Source: Pseudanabaena sp. 'Roaring Creek' (GTDB taxonomy: Bacteria; Cyanobacteriota; Cyanobacteriia; Pseudanabaenales; Pseudanabaenaceae). Taken from it: a stretch of DNA of 53,046 bases. A model generated the notes under the pieces. That model did not search any database. It was not told the DNA's origin and saw only the letters and a program-made list of their open reading frames with translations. Positions 34,292-42,157 of the stretch are shown piece by piece (the stretch's first letter is position 1; each line of letters opens with the position of its first letter). The stretch covers positions 1 to 53,046 of the forward strand of contig NZ_LIRE01000743.1 of assembly GCF_001402795.1 (NCBI RefSeq), in the 5' to 3' direction. A program made the translations under genes and the position numbers.

Positions 34292-34539
34292 GCGAGACAG
34301 CGATCTCCAGTTTGATGAACGCACCTGAAGAAATCAACCCCTTGCTAGAAATACTCTGGGAGATCGAGCAGTACCAAAAGCAAGGACAGCAGTTAATCGA
34401 GCTAAATGAAATCGGACTAGAAGACCTTACAGAAGCAACAGCAAAATCGCAAGAACATAGCCTTTCCATCCAAAGGACATTAGACAACCTGAAAAAAGCC
34501 AACCCGATCGCCGCACCGATGACAATCCGAGGATTCTGA
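34288..34539 (+). CDS. Small PRTRC-operon protein, 83 residues
   Basis: An acidic helical protein (PLLEILWEIEQYQKQGQQLI, then EATAKSQEHSLSIQRTLDNL), probably a coiled coil. Start and previous stop share ATGA. The first five residues (MSETA) and their codons are almost the same as in the preceding gene (ATGAGCGARACAGCRAT), suggesting duplication of a translation start. No family is recognised. Confidence 0.6.
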   Translation: MSETAISSLMNAPEEINPLLEILWEIEQYQKQGQQLIELNEIGLEDLTEATAKSQEHSLSIQRTLDNLKKANPIAAPMTIRGF

Positions 34540-34540
34540 G

Positions 34541-35290
34541 ATGGACAAAACCAAATTCGAGTGGTTAGCAGCACGCACCGCCGACAAAGCCGTGGAGTAC
34601 ATCGAAGCAATCCAGCAACGAGAGACGATGCTACAACTGTATCAACATTACTATCCAGACGAATATCAACAATCCAAGGCGAGTATTCAAGTTGCTAGCC
34701 TTGAAACCTATAGTGAGAAAGAGATAGAATTTCTGACCTTATTAGATGAGCAATTCTTCCCATTACCCCTGTTGCTAGCAGAATCAGAACGGATCTCCTA
34801 CATCCCCGTAGAGCCACTTGGCACTTCATGGTATTACGATAACTTTGAAGAATTAGGCGCAACCGAGAAATTCTTGATGAGCCTAATTCATGGATTGGAT
34901 AACGACCCATGGAATGACCTAGAGGAAGAACTAGGACAAGACTTACCCCCTGCGGTGAGTTACATCAATTACCAAAAACTAAGCCAAGCCGTTAAAAAGG
35001 TAAGAGGAAAAATTACTCTGTTACCCACAGCTATAGATATGCTCACCCAATCCACAGGCAATCTATGGCTGGACATCTCCTATGAAAATGACATCATAGA
35101 CGCTCATTGGACAGTAGAGGTCATAGACACCTTGAGAGAATACTATGCAGAAGCCCAAACAATCATGCAAAAGTATCGAGAATTTATCGAATGGCTAGAT
35201 CAAGATACCGCTAACTGTATCAAAGTGGTCAAGCTCTGGAACCGATGTAAAGAACCAAATCCCGAAACCCACCACTATCTAGCAGCATGA
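34541..35290 (+). CDS. PRTRC-operon protein, 249 residues, unrecognised
   Basis: Starts one base after the previous stop, so it is translationally coupled. It is helical with a conserved-looking WYYDNFEELGATEKFL segment and many aromatic and acidic residues. It occupies the place of protein F in classical PRTRC operons (between C and B), but I cannot establish homology. No catalytic motif is visible. Confidence 0.6.
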   Translation: MDKTKFEWLAARTADKAVEYIEAIQQRETMLQLYQHYYPDEYQQSKASIQVASLETYSEKEIEFLTLLDEQFFPLPLLLAESERISYIPVEPLGTSWYYDNFEELGATEKFLMSLIHGLDNDPWNDLEEELGQDLPPAVSYINYQKLSQAVKKVRGKITLLPTAIDMLTQSTGNLWLDISYENDIIDAHWTVEVIDTLREYYAEAQTIMQKYREFIEWLDQDTANCIKVVKLWNRCKEPNPETHHYLAA

Positions 35291-35300
35291 GGAAAAAGAA

Positions 35301-36008
35301 ATGCTAACCCTAGACCCACTGCAAGATGCCCTGAAGCCCGATGGCTATCCATTAATCGAAGCAGAGGCAAAACTTCTATTTCTGAAAGGAGGACATTACT
35401 GCTTTCAATATCGACAGGGAGAAAAAGAAACCTATAAATTTCTATCCCCTGACACAGTAAGAGCCGCCTTTCAACACGAACGCATCGACACAGGCTGGAT
35501 ACCTGACGGCGTAAAACGCATGGGGATCTGCCGTCAAGGACAATGGTATGTAAAGTTTATACCACCCGCAAAATCGACATTCACTTTCACCAACATAGAT
35601 AGCAGTGGAGAGCCAATCTCCCTAACCATTCCCATGATGGGAATAGTATTTATGCTGTGCGGTGACACTTGCTATATCTGGGCAACCAAGCGAAAAACCT
35701 TTGCCGCCGAAGCGCCCATTTACCATGTTCCATTACCAAATATCTATGGAGATGGCAGGATCTGTATGGGAGTTGAGAATAACCTCAGCAACTATGCAGA
35801 AGGGATCGAGCGACTATCCAAAGCATGGGAGATGTTCGTGACAGCACCATTCAACAATCATCTCGTGAACGGCAAATCCAATACCCATCCAGAAGACATC
35901 CGCGAAAAACTGATCCAATTGCAGAAATCCAACCGCTACCCCATCAACGATCTCGTCCAATGTGGCAGTTCCGTGCAGGTAGCGATCAACATGGTAATCA
36001 ACCGATGA
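35301..36008 (+). CDS. PRTRC system protein B (E2-like fold)
   Basis: 235 residues. PIYHVPLPNIYGDGRICMG (C155) matches the PRTRC B signature VPLPNvY.dGriC.G, where the cysteine takes the place of the E2 catalytic residue. The N-terminal half is a beta-rich meander (CFQYRQGEKETYKFLSPDTV). It is probably a conjugating-enzyme-like partner of the ThiF protein downstream (known of the family; not shown here). Its stop overlaps the next start as ATGA. Confidence 0.8.
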   Translation: MLTLDPLQDALKPDGYPLIEAEAKLLFLKGGHYCFQYRQGEKETYKFLSPDTVRAAFQHERIDTGWIPDGVKRMGICRQGQWYVKFIPPAKSTFTFTNIDSSGEPISLTIPMMGIVFMLCGDTCYIWATKRKTFAAEAPIYHVPLPNIYGDGRICMGVENNLSNYAEGIERLSKAWEMFVTAPFNNHLVNGKSNTHPEDIREKLIQLQKSNRYPINDLVQCGSSVQVAINMVINR

Positions 36009-36727
36009 AATTACTAGAACATGTTCAGAAGCACGTAGCTACAACAAATCCCGCTGTGCAAAAACACGTAGCAACCTCGAATTTTGTATTGCCAGCCGCG
36101 CACAATCCCCCCCTAATTCAACACATCATCGCCACAAATCCAAGCCTACCTGAAATTGCCCCAACCTCAATGTATGAGTATGTCTATGGCAGTAATGGCA
36201 CATTTGTGAGAGCCAAGAGACAAGGATTAGAAGCGATCGCTCCCGTGTCCTATTACAAAACCAAAGGACTAAGAGCAATATCCGCATTCGTGCAAATGAC
36301 CTACCCCGCAGTCCCCCTATTTCTGGTGGAGCAAATGCTCGAAGCCTCACGCATTGCCTGTGATGCCAACAATCAACCAGTAGAGATTGTATTCCATCTA
36401 TATTTTGACAATGGAAATTGGCAGCTCGCGATTCCAGATCAAGAGCAAACAGCTACATCCTGTAAGCCATTGGACAATAGTGCGAACAGCACCTACAGCA
36501 AAGCGATCATCGAAATCCATTCCCACCATGGCATGAGAGCCTACTTCTCAGAAACAGACAACCGTGATGAGACAGGCTTTCGGATCTATGGAGTAATTGG
36601 TGAAATCTTCTCCAACCCACAGATTAGAATGCGAGTAGGAATTTACGGACATTTCTACGAAACCGCAACCACAGGGATCTTGGAGTTACCAGCGCAATTA
36701 ACTGATTGCTTAGTGGAGGATTGGTAA
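36005..36727 (+). CDS. PRTRC system protein A, JAB/MPN metalloprotease-like
   Basis: 240 residues from ATG 36005, chosen because ATGA couples it to protein B. The frame also opens 60 codons earlier inside gene B, which is not credible. EIHSHHGMRAYFSETD gives the JAMM zinc motif H172-x-H174-x10-D185 in exact spacing. The N-terminal 65 residues contain a repeated KHVAT segment. The C-terminus is beta-rich. JAB proteins of this operon type are deubiquitinase-like peptidases and may process or remove the protein C-like modifier. The next start overlaps this stop by one base. Confidence 0.82.
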   Translation: MKLLEHVQKHVATTNPAVQKHVATSNFVLPAAHNPPLIQHIIATNPSLPEIAPTSMYEYVYGSNGTFVRAKRQGLEAIAPVSYYKTKGLRAISAFVQMTYPAVPLFLVEQMLEASRIACDANNQPVEIVFHLYFDNGNWQLAIPDQEQTATSCKPLDNSANSTYSKAIIEIHSHHGMRAYFSETDNRDETGFRIYGVIGEIFSNPQIRMRVGIYGHFYETATTGILELPAQLTDCLVEDW

Positions 36728-37566
36728 TGTCACATCTATCAATACCCTTTGTCGAAGCCGTCCCCATCCTGCTCCCAGCCTATGAAAAACTAGACCTAAT
36801 TCTCATCGGCTGCGGTGGCACAGGCGGATGGTTAGCCGTGAACTTGCCACGCATCGCCTATTTACAAAAACAGGTCGGGAAAAAGGTATCAGTTACATTT
36901 ATCGATCCAGATCGGGTAGAAGCAACCAATATTCCGCGCCAAAACTTTATTCCCAGCGACCTTGGATTACCCAAAGCATCCGTTCTCGCGGCAAGATACG
37001 GACTTCAATGGGGCATTGAAATCAGCGCCATTACCTCATCCTTTAGAGCAGAAATGGCAATATCCCGATGGAAACACCTGACAATTTGTATTGGAGCCGT
37101 GGACAATCCCGAAGCTAGAGCAGAAATAGCCAAAGTTTTAGAAAATGGAAAAACAACATTCTGGTTAGACTGTGGCAATCACTACGAATCTGGGCAAGTA
37201 CTCCTCGGCTCTAGAGATACAGTGGAAAGTATGAAAGGAGCCTTTCATGTCCCCACATTTTGTACGGCTCTGCCATCACCAGTCCTACAACATCCAGATT
37301 TACTGGTGAAGCAAGAGTCAATGCAGCAAGTACTATCCTGTGAAGAATCAGCGATCGCCAATGCTCAGTCGATGTCGATCAATCACCGCATAGCCGATGA
37401 AGCATTAGATATGCTACTACGCTTACTAAGCGGAACCCTGACCCGTTTTGCTACCTATGTAAATTGCAAACATGGCAATGCATGGTCTAGATTCAACACC
37501 CCTGAAGAAGTAGCAGCATTGATTGGCAAGCCAAAACAATACATGAAAGCTAAGCCTCAACAATAA
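36727..37566 (+). CDS. PRTRC system ThiF-family protein (E1-like)
   Basis: 279 residues. The Rossmann motif is GCGGTGG (28-34), followed by FIDPDRVEATNIPRQNF, the ThiF/MoeB/E1 ATP-binding pattern (D..RVE..N..RQ). Two C-terminal cysteine candidates (PTFCTALPSP and VLSCEESA) could carry a thioester. It would adenylate a ubiquitin-like protein (family knowledge). Start at 36727 overlaps the JAB stop; the frame opens seven codons earlier. It is the last gene of the PRTRC operon and is followed by a hairpin. Confidence 0.85.
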   Translation: MSHLSIPFVEAVPILLPAYEKLDLILIGCGGTGGWLAVNLPRIAYLQKQVGKKVSVTFIDPDRVEATNIPRQNFIPSDLGLPKASVLAARYGLQWGIEISAITSSFRAEMAISRWKHLTICIGAVDNPEARAEIAKVLENGKTTFWLDCGNHYESGQVLLGSRDTVESMKGAFHVPTFCTALPSPVLQHPDLLVKQESMQQVLSCEESAIANAQSMSINHRIADEALDMLLRLLSGTLTRFATYVNCKHGNAWSRFNTPEEVAALIGKPKQYMKAKPQQ

Positions 37567-37569
37567 AAC

Positions 37570-37615
37570 AAGCAGTCCGAGCTAATCCGATAAAAAAGAG
37601 CAGCGCGGACTGCTT
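37570..37615. terminator. Hairpin between convergent genes
   Basis: AAGCAGTCCG (37570-37579) pairs with CGGACTGCTT (37606-37615) around a long A/G-rich loop. It lies between the PRTRC ThiF gene and the convergent gene at 37639. Confidence 0.5.
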
Positions 37616-37638
37616 ATCTCTTTCCTGATCGAGCTAAT

Positions 37639-38280
37639 CTAGTCGAAACAAGGAATTTCATCTAACCAAGGAATACTGCATAGCTTCAGAACAACATCAG
37701 CACTAGCATATTGCACGATTACATCCCAGTTCTCGCAAGCAATGATGCGATGGCGGTTGGATTTGAAACTTAGAGGAGGTCTGATAACTCTTACTGATAC
37801 AGGAATTCGTTTTTTACGAGCCGCCACAATCACTTGACTAGTGCAGGGGAAGCAAATATCACAAAGGATGGGATAGTGAGGATCTAAACAGAGAAAATCA
37901 ATAATTTCGATCACAATATCCTGACTGATACTAACGATTAAAGAATCTTCATCAGCGAATAAATCCCGTACAAGATTAGCTGAACGAGGAGCAACCCCAC
38001 CCAGAAGTTGAATATTGTTAAACTTACCGACTTCGCTAATAGCAGTAGCGACGAAAGCTTGAGCATCAGCGCGATGTTTCTTGATAAACTGAGCCGTGAC
38101 ATTGATATCGATAGGCTTAGAAAGCTGAGAGTCAAGAAAGGTAGTAAAAGGTTTGAGTTGCATCTGCTTAATTGCCAACCGATCTTGATGATACTTATAA
38201 AAAATTCGCGGAAAATGTTCACGCAGAAAATCAAATCGTTGCTCTTTTTGAGCAACGAAAATATCGGTCAATGTACCCAT
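37639..38280 (-). CDS. Hypothetical protein, 213 residues
   Basis: Start ATG 38280 is chosen for GGAG 7 bases upstream; the frame opens 14 codons earlier from GTG. It is alpha/beta with VRDLFADEDSLIVSISQDIV and CDICFPCTSQVIVAARKKRI. The CDIC and CFPC cysteines could bind metal. No family is recognised. It lies next to, and on the same strand as, the Rep gene but with opposite context, between PRTRC and Rep. Confidence 0.55.
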   Translation of the reverse strand: MGTLTDIFVAQKEQRFDFLREHFPRIFYKYHQDRLAIKQMQLKPFTTFLDSQLSKPIDINVTAQFIKKHRADAQAFVATAISEVGKFNNIQLLGGVAPRSANLVRDLFADEDSLIVSISQDIVIEIIDFLCLDPHYPILCDICFPCTSQVIVAARKKRIPVSVRVIRPPLSFKSNRHRIIACENWDVIVQYASADVVLKLCSIPWLDEIPCFD

Positions 38281-38416
38281 ATAGGACTCCGTCATAAAAT
38301 TTCTAAACAAGGATTGCCCCACCTCAAACCTTAGAGATGATATATCTCCCTAAAATGACTGATTTTTATATGATAGCTTGCCGTGAAAACATCTGGGTTA
38401 CTCGATAACTCTGAAA

Positions 38417-41400
38417 TTACGGGATGACCTGAGAGCAAGTCAAGAATAATTTTGAATTGAACATGACTTGGAAGTTGAAAAACAAGACTGATAGCTGTTT
38501 TTTGAGCTTGTACAGAGGGTGATAAGGGGAAATATCCGATGTGAGTAAATGGCGTAGATAAGTGACTGTGGCAATCAGCCTAGTCCAAATCGCAAACTTG
38601 CCGTTTCTTGCGATCGCCCCCTCACTATCATTTGTTATAAGGGGGGGGCGATCGCAAGAAACGGGTTGAGCAGCCGTCACCTGTTGCCGAGATACCGAGC
38701 GTCTTTCGAGAATTGCCAGCAACTCTTGCCAAGCCTCAGCATCAAGCCAACAAACATTAATCATGCCCTCATCGCCATGAATGCGCTTAGAGCAGATTTT
38801 GATACCAAGCTGATTACAGAGAATCCGAAAAATCCAAATATTGGTAGCATCTTGAGGAACATTGAAGCCCAAGTACCTTTTGATATCCGTAGCAAACTGC
38901 CGACAAAGACTACCTAAATCCTCCAGATCTGCATCAGTGTATTGAACCTCAGGATTGAGTAACTCCTTCAAACCCAAGCCCGATCTGATATAGCGTCCCA
39001 ATTCATTACAAGGCTGATCTGGCAGGAAAATACCCATGCCAAACTTCGCTTGACGAGTAAACGCACGAACATCGGATTCAATGGCAAGATCCGATTGAAA
39101 CAAAGCTTCCAATTTGAGAATCTCCGATCGGCGTTGCCCATCGCGATCGTATTCCACCAATTCAGGAGAAACTTGATTGAGACAATAAAACTTGGCGATC
39201 GCAGTTTTTTCTAGATCCAGTAAATCTTGATACGACTGAGACTCATTTGAGATTAATTTTTTTTGTTCGGAGGGAGATAGGATTTTTGCCCTAGAGACAG
39301 CTTGGTAACGCTCTTGCCTCGTCTGAGCTAGAGCCTCCTTGATCGACTTGCCAGAATCATCATTACCGATCGTCACGACCGTAACCTGATTGCCCTCAAA
39401 CACAAGGCGTTCGAGCAAATAGTCTCGCAAAGACCACATCGCCGCATTGGTTCTCGCCTCAACACTTGCCCAAAGGTCAATGTGAGGATTGTCTAGAGAA
39501 GCATGATCCACGATAGGTAGTAACGAATCCCCTAAGCCCGCACGAATAAGACTAACCTCGCGATCCCAGCGATTTCTAAGAGTATTTTTGAGATGCATTG
39601 GAGAAGAAGAACGATCAATTTTGCAGAAATTAATACCACGTTCGGCACACCAAACCGTGCGCGGGACATTATCCCTGACCCGAGACAAAGCCTGACTTGC
39701 ATCAGCATCCGTGACCGTGCCATAGAACAAACCATAGACCTTATGAAAGCGCTTGACCTCAATCGAAACACCCGTACTCATCGAAGGCGTGGCAATGATC
39801 ACATCGTAATTGAATACCCGTTTATTGATATTGCTCATAAAATCTGTTTCGTGCCGACCGCCACTGGTATCAGAATTAAAAAGCAAGACCCTAATCTTGG
39901 GACGAATCGCCCTAATTTTTTCAACCAACTTAGCGATCGCCTTACTACTAGACTTACTATCCGTCGCCACAAAAACACGATTCCCCCTAGTTACATCCGC
40001 CAACAACTCCTGAATAATCGGCACATCGTTATTTGCCACAATGAAGCGAGCGGGATAACCTTCAGGTTGAAATTCGTTCTTAATCAAAAAGACATCAGCA
40101 CCATCACCACGCAAAGCTTGGAGATAGTTCAAGCTAATATCTGAGAGATCGGCATCAGCAACAATTACCCGTCTCGCGACTTTCACCAAAATATGCAAAC
40201 GGGCAAGCAGCGCAGAACGTTTGCCATCCTTATTACAGGTTGAACCTGAAATCAAATGTCTAAGCACCTGTTCCACCTCATCAATGACGAGATCGCAATC
40301 CACAAATTGACGGGGATCGAAAGCAAGTAAGCTATCGACACAAGCGCCAACACGAGCAGAATAAGCGGAATCAGTAATAAACTGTCCATCAGCCATATCG
40401 AGATCGCCTTTGAAATCCGCATTCATCACCTTACAGAGATTGCGAACCAAACTGACCCGATGACCGAGCAAAGCCAACTTATCCGTACCCGCGACTATCG
40501 CCGCAATTGCTTTCGTCTTGCCAGTCCCCTTAGCCGATTGCAGCGCCACAATTCCAGTTTTGGGGATGTAATCGGGGATTTGATATTGATCTAATTGAAA
40601 TAAAAGGTTCATGGATAGATTTCTAGAAGGTTTAAACGTAAGTTGGCAATCTTGTTGATGTTCCCAAGCATAGGTATTTAGGGAGATCGCCGCCAAGTAA
40701 ACCTGATGAAAAGCATCAATACCGCGCTCAACAATGAAATCATCAACTCCAGTTTTATCAGTACCCTCCAGCAAAGGAAGCTCAATTACCTTAACGAGAC
40801 AATCAGCATCCGCAAATAGCTTGCCAGTCTTGACCGTAGCAAGAAAAACATCATGCTTAGTTTTCTCCTTAGTTTCGGCATCAAAGCAGAATAAGACCTG
40901 ACGCTTGGGATTCGCGAACATAGCCAGATAGGGTTGCAGAGCCAACTTGCCATCTGTCCCCTGTATCCGTCCCATCGTAATCCCACTTAAAGCGATCGCC
41001 ACATAACCCTGAGATAATAAGCAGCAAGCCTTTTTCATACCCTCACAGATGAAGATCGGAATTTGAGGATGAGTAGCTACCCAAGCCCAAAAATTAGCAG
41101 AATCAGGTAAAGCTGAGAAATCAACCTCAACTCCATAGCGATCGGCTACCTTTTTCCAAATTGATTGAGGAACTAAAGCAAAACCACCAACCTGTCCGCG
41201 TTTAACAGGGTTCTCATACTTACGAGGTTTCCCCTTTTTGTGATCGATTAGAGGGTTGCTAAGCTTGACTTGGAACACTTCAGGCTTTTCGAGAATGGGA
41301 TTCCAAGAATGAATGAGCGCTCCAAACAGCTCTGGACGCTGTTGTTTACCAGATTGCCAGACAGTCCGCCACTTAGCAGGATTCCAATTCAGAGCCTCAT

Positions 41401-41557
41401 GAATGGGGTAATTGACTTCACCACCACTTTCAATAATTTCATCTGCTATGATTTCTACATTAGCAGTAAAAAGTTCAGGCTCTACAGTACTGCCATCAAT
41501 CCATTCACGATAAACTAACTCAGAGAATAAACGTAGATCTAAAGTTGTTGATTTCAT
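38417..41557 (-). CDS. CyRepA1-type plasmid replication protein: DUF3854/toprim-like plus helicase
   Basis: 1046 residues. A toprim-like DUF3854 domain is near residues 150-300 (ICEGMKKACCLL with E172; FCFDAE with D226). A superfamily helicase follows: Walker A SAKGTGKTKA (K347), Walker B DLVIDEVEQV, GRHETDFMSNINKRVF and ATPSMSTGVSIEVK, then QALSRVRDN as motif VI. This layout is that of the CyRepA1 replication proteins of cyanobacterial plasmids. It should open and help prime the plasmid origin. The C-terminal 150 residues are not recognised and contain a 21-bp DNA inverted repeat in their coding sequence (38601-38664). The start is at ATG 41557, directly next to a 14-base palindrome. No strong ribosome site is visible. 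Confidence 0.85.
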   Translation of the reverse strand: MKSTTLDLRLFSELVYREWIDGSTVEPELFTANVEIIADEIIESGGEVNYPIHEALNWNPAKWRTVWQSGKQQRPELFGALIHSWNPILEKPEVFQVKLSNPLIDHKKGKPRKYENPVKRGQVGGFALVPQSIWKKVADRYGVEVDFSALPDSANFWAWVATHPQIPIFICEGMKKACCLLSQGYVAIALSGITMGRIQGTDGKLALQPYLAMFANPKRQVLFCFDAETKEKTKHDVFLATVKTGKLFADADCLVKVIELPLLEGTDKTGVDDFIVERGIDAFHQVYLAAISLNTYAWEHQQDCQLTFKPSRNLSMNLLFQLDQYQIPDYIPKTGIVALQSAKGTGKTKAIAAIVAGTDKLALLGHRVSLVRNLCKVMNADFKGDLDMADGQFITDSAYSARVGACVDSLLAFDPRQFVDCDLVIDEVEQVLRHLISGSTCNKDGKRSALLARLHILVKVARRVIVADADLSDISLNYLQALRGDGADVFLIKNEFQPEGYPARFIVANNDVPIIQELLADVTRGNRVFVATDSKSSSKAIAKLVEKIRAIRPKIRVLLFNSDTSGGRHETDFMSNINKRVFNYDVIIATPSMSTGVSIEVKRFHKVYGLFYGTVTDADASQALSRVRDNVPRTVWCAERGINFCKIDRSSSPMHLKNTLRNRWDREVSLIRAGLGDSLLPIVDHASLDNPHIDLWASVEARTNAAMWSLRDYLLERLVFEGNQVTVVTIGNDDSGKSIKEALAQTRQERYQAVSRAKILSPSEQKKLISNESQSYQDLLDLEKTAIAKFYCLNQVSPELVEYDRDGQRRSEILKLEALFQSDLAIESDVRAFTRQAKFGMGIFLPDQPCNELGRYIRSGLGLKELLNPEVQYTDADLEDLGSLCRQFATDIKRYLGFNVPQDATNIWIFRILCNQLGIKICSKRIHGDEGMINVCWLDAEAWQELLAILERRSVSRQQVTAAQPVSCDRPPLITNDSEGAIARNGKFAIWTRLIATVTYLRHLLTSDISPYHPLYKLKKQLSVLFFNFQVMFNSKLFLTCSQVIP
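38601..38664. repeat. 21-bp perfect inverted repeat inside the Rep coding region
   Basis: The arms at 38601-38621 and 38644-38664 are exact inverse copies, each carrying a HIP1 site and a run of C or G. They are separated by a 22-base AT-rich loop plus extra Gs. The element lies in frame in the Rep C-terminus. It could be an inserted palindromic element or a structured site for replication. Confidence 0.7.
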
Positions 41558-41571
41558 CTTTAATATTAAAG
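41558..41571. promoter_or_regulatory. 14-base perfect palindrome touching the Rep start codon
   Basis: CTTTAATATTAAAG lies directly upstream of the Rep ATG (minus strand). It could be an operator for self-repression, or could restrict ribosome access to the Rep message. Confidence 0.4.
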
Positions 41572-41663
41572 AAAATAACTACAGTTTTGTTAAAAAATGT
41601 TCAGTTTAGCGTTTTTTGAGATAAAAAATCAGATCGACCGCAACACCCGATAGGGGGATAATT

Positions 41664-41966
41664 TCAAAATGTAGGTGAGGATCTGTAACTAGAAGTAGCG
41701 ATCGCCGCCGCATCAACCTGATACATCTGAGTTAGGCTATACAGAGTATCTCCCGTTTGGACTTGGTGTAATTTAGCACCAACATTTGGAGAGCCTTTCA
41801 GACTAATATCCGATCTTGCTAACAGATTGGGAATTGTCTCAGCTTTTGCAGGAGATAACGCACCAAAACCATATCCAGCAAGAATTTCAGTAATTCCTAC
41901 AGATCTAAAAACACAGTCTAAAAATGTTGTGTTTTGCACAAATGTTTTTATAAAATGTGAGATCAT
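41664..41966 (-). pseudogene. Truncated LysM-domain protein
   Basis: 100 residues. KLHQVQTGDTLYSLTQMYQV is the first half of a LysM peptidoglycan-binding domain, which normally runs to about 44 residues. Here it breaks off after AAAIATSSYRSSPTF. A relative with more LysM copies and a peptidase domain would be expected in a chromosomal cell-wall protein. The preceding region (FGALSPAKAETIPNLLARS) fits such an N-terminus. It is probably a fragment carried in during rearrangement, not a functional gene. Confidence 0.5.
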
Positions 41967-42157
41967 AATAGCGCCGATATATTCTGTCTAAATTTGCATC
42001 TATCGTTATTTCTGACAGAATTAATTTAATAGAGCATAGTAGAAAAAGCGATTTTTGGGAACACTTTTACCTAATTTTAACCTTGTATGTATATTCTCCA
42101 TATTCCGTAGATATCGTAAAACATCAAAAAATGCACTTGAATATTGAGAGTCAGTTA

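Noticed and set aside
35825-36004. The first 60 codons of the JAB frame
   Set aside because: They lie inside the E2-like gene; ATGA coupling at 36005 gives the natural start.
39593-40144. 183-codon plus-strand frame
   Set aside because: Antisense to the helicase part of the CyRepA1-type gene, with unusual composition (many Arg/Thr/Ile) and no ribosome site.
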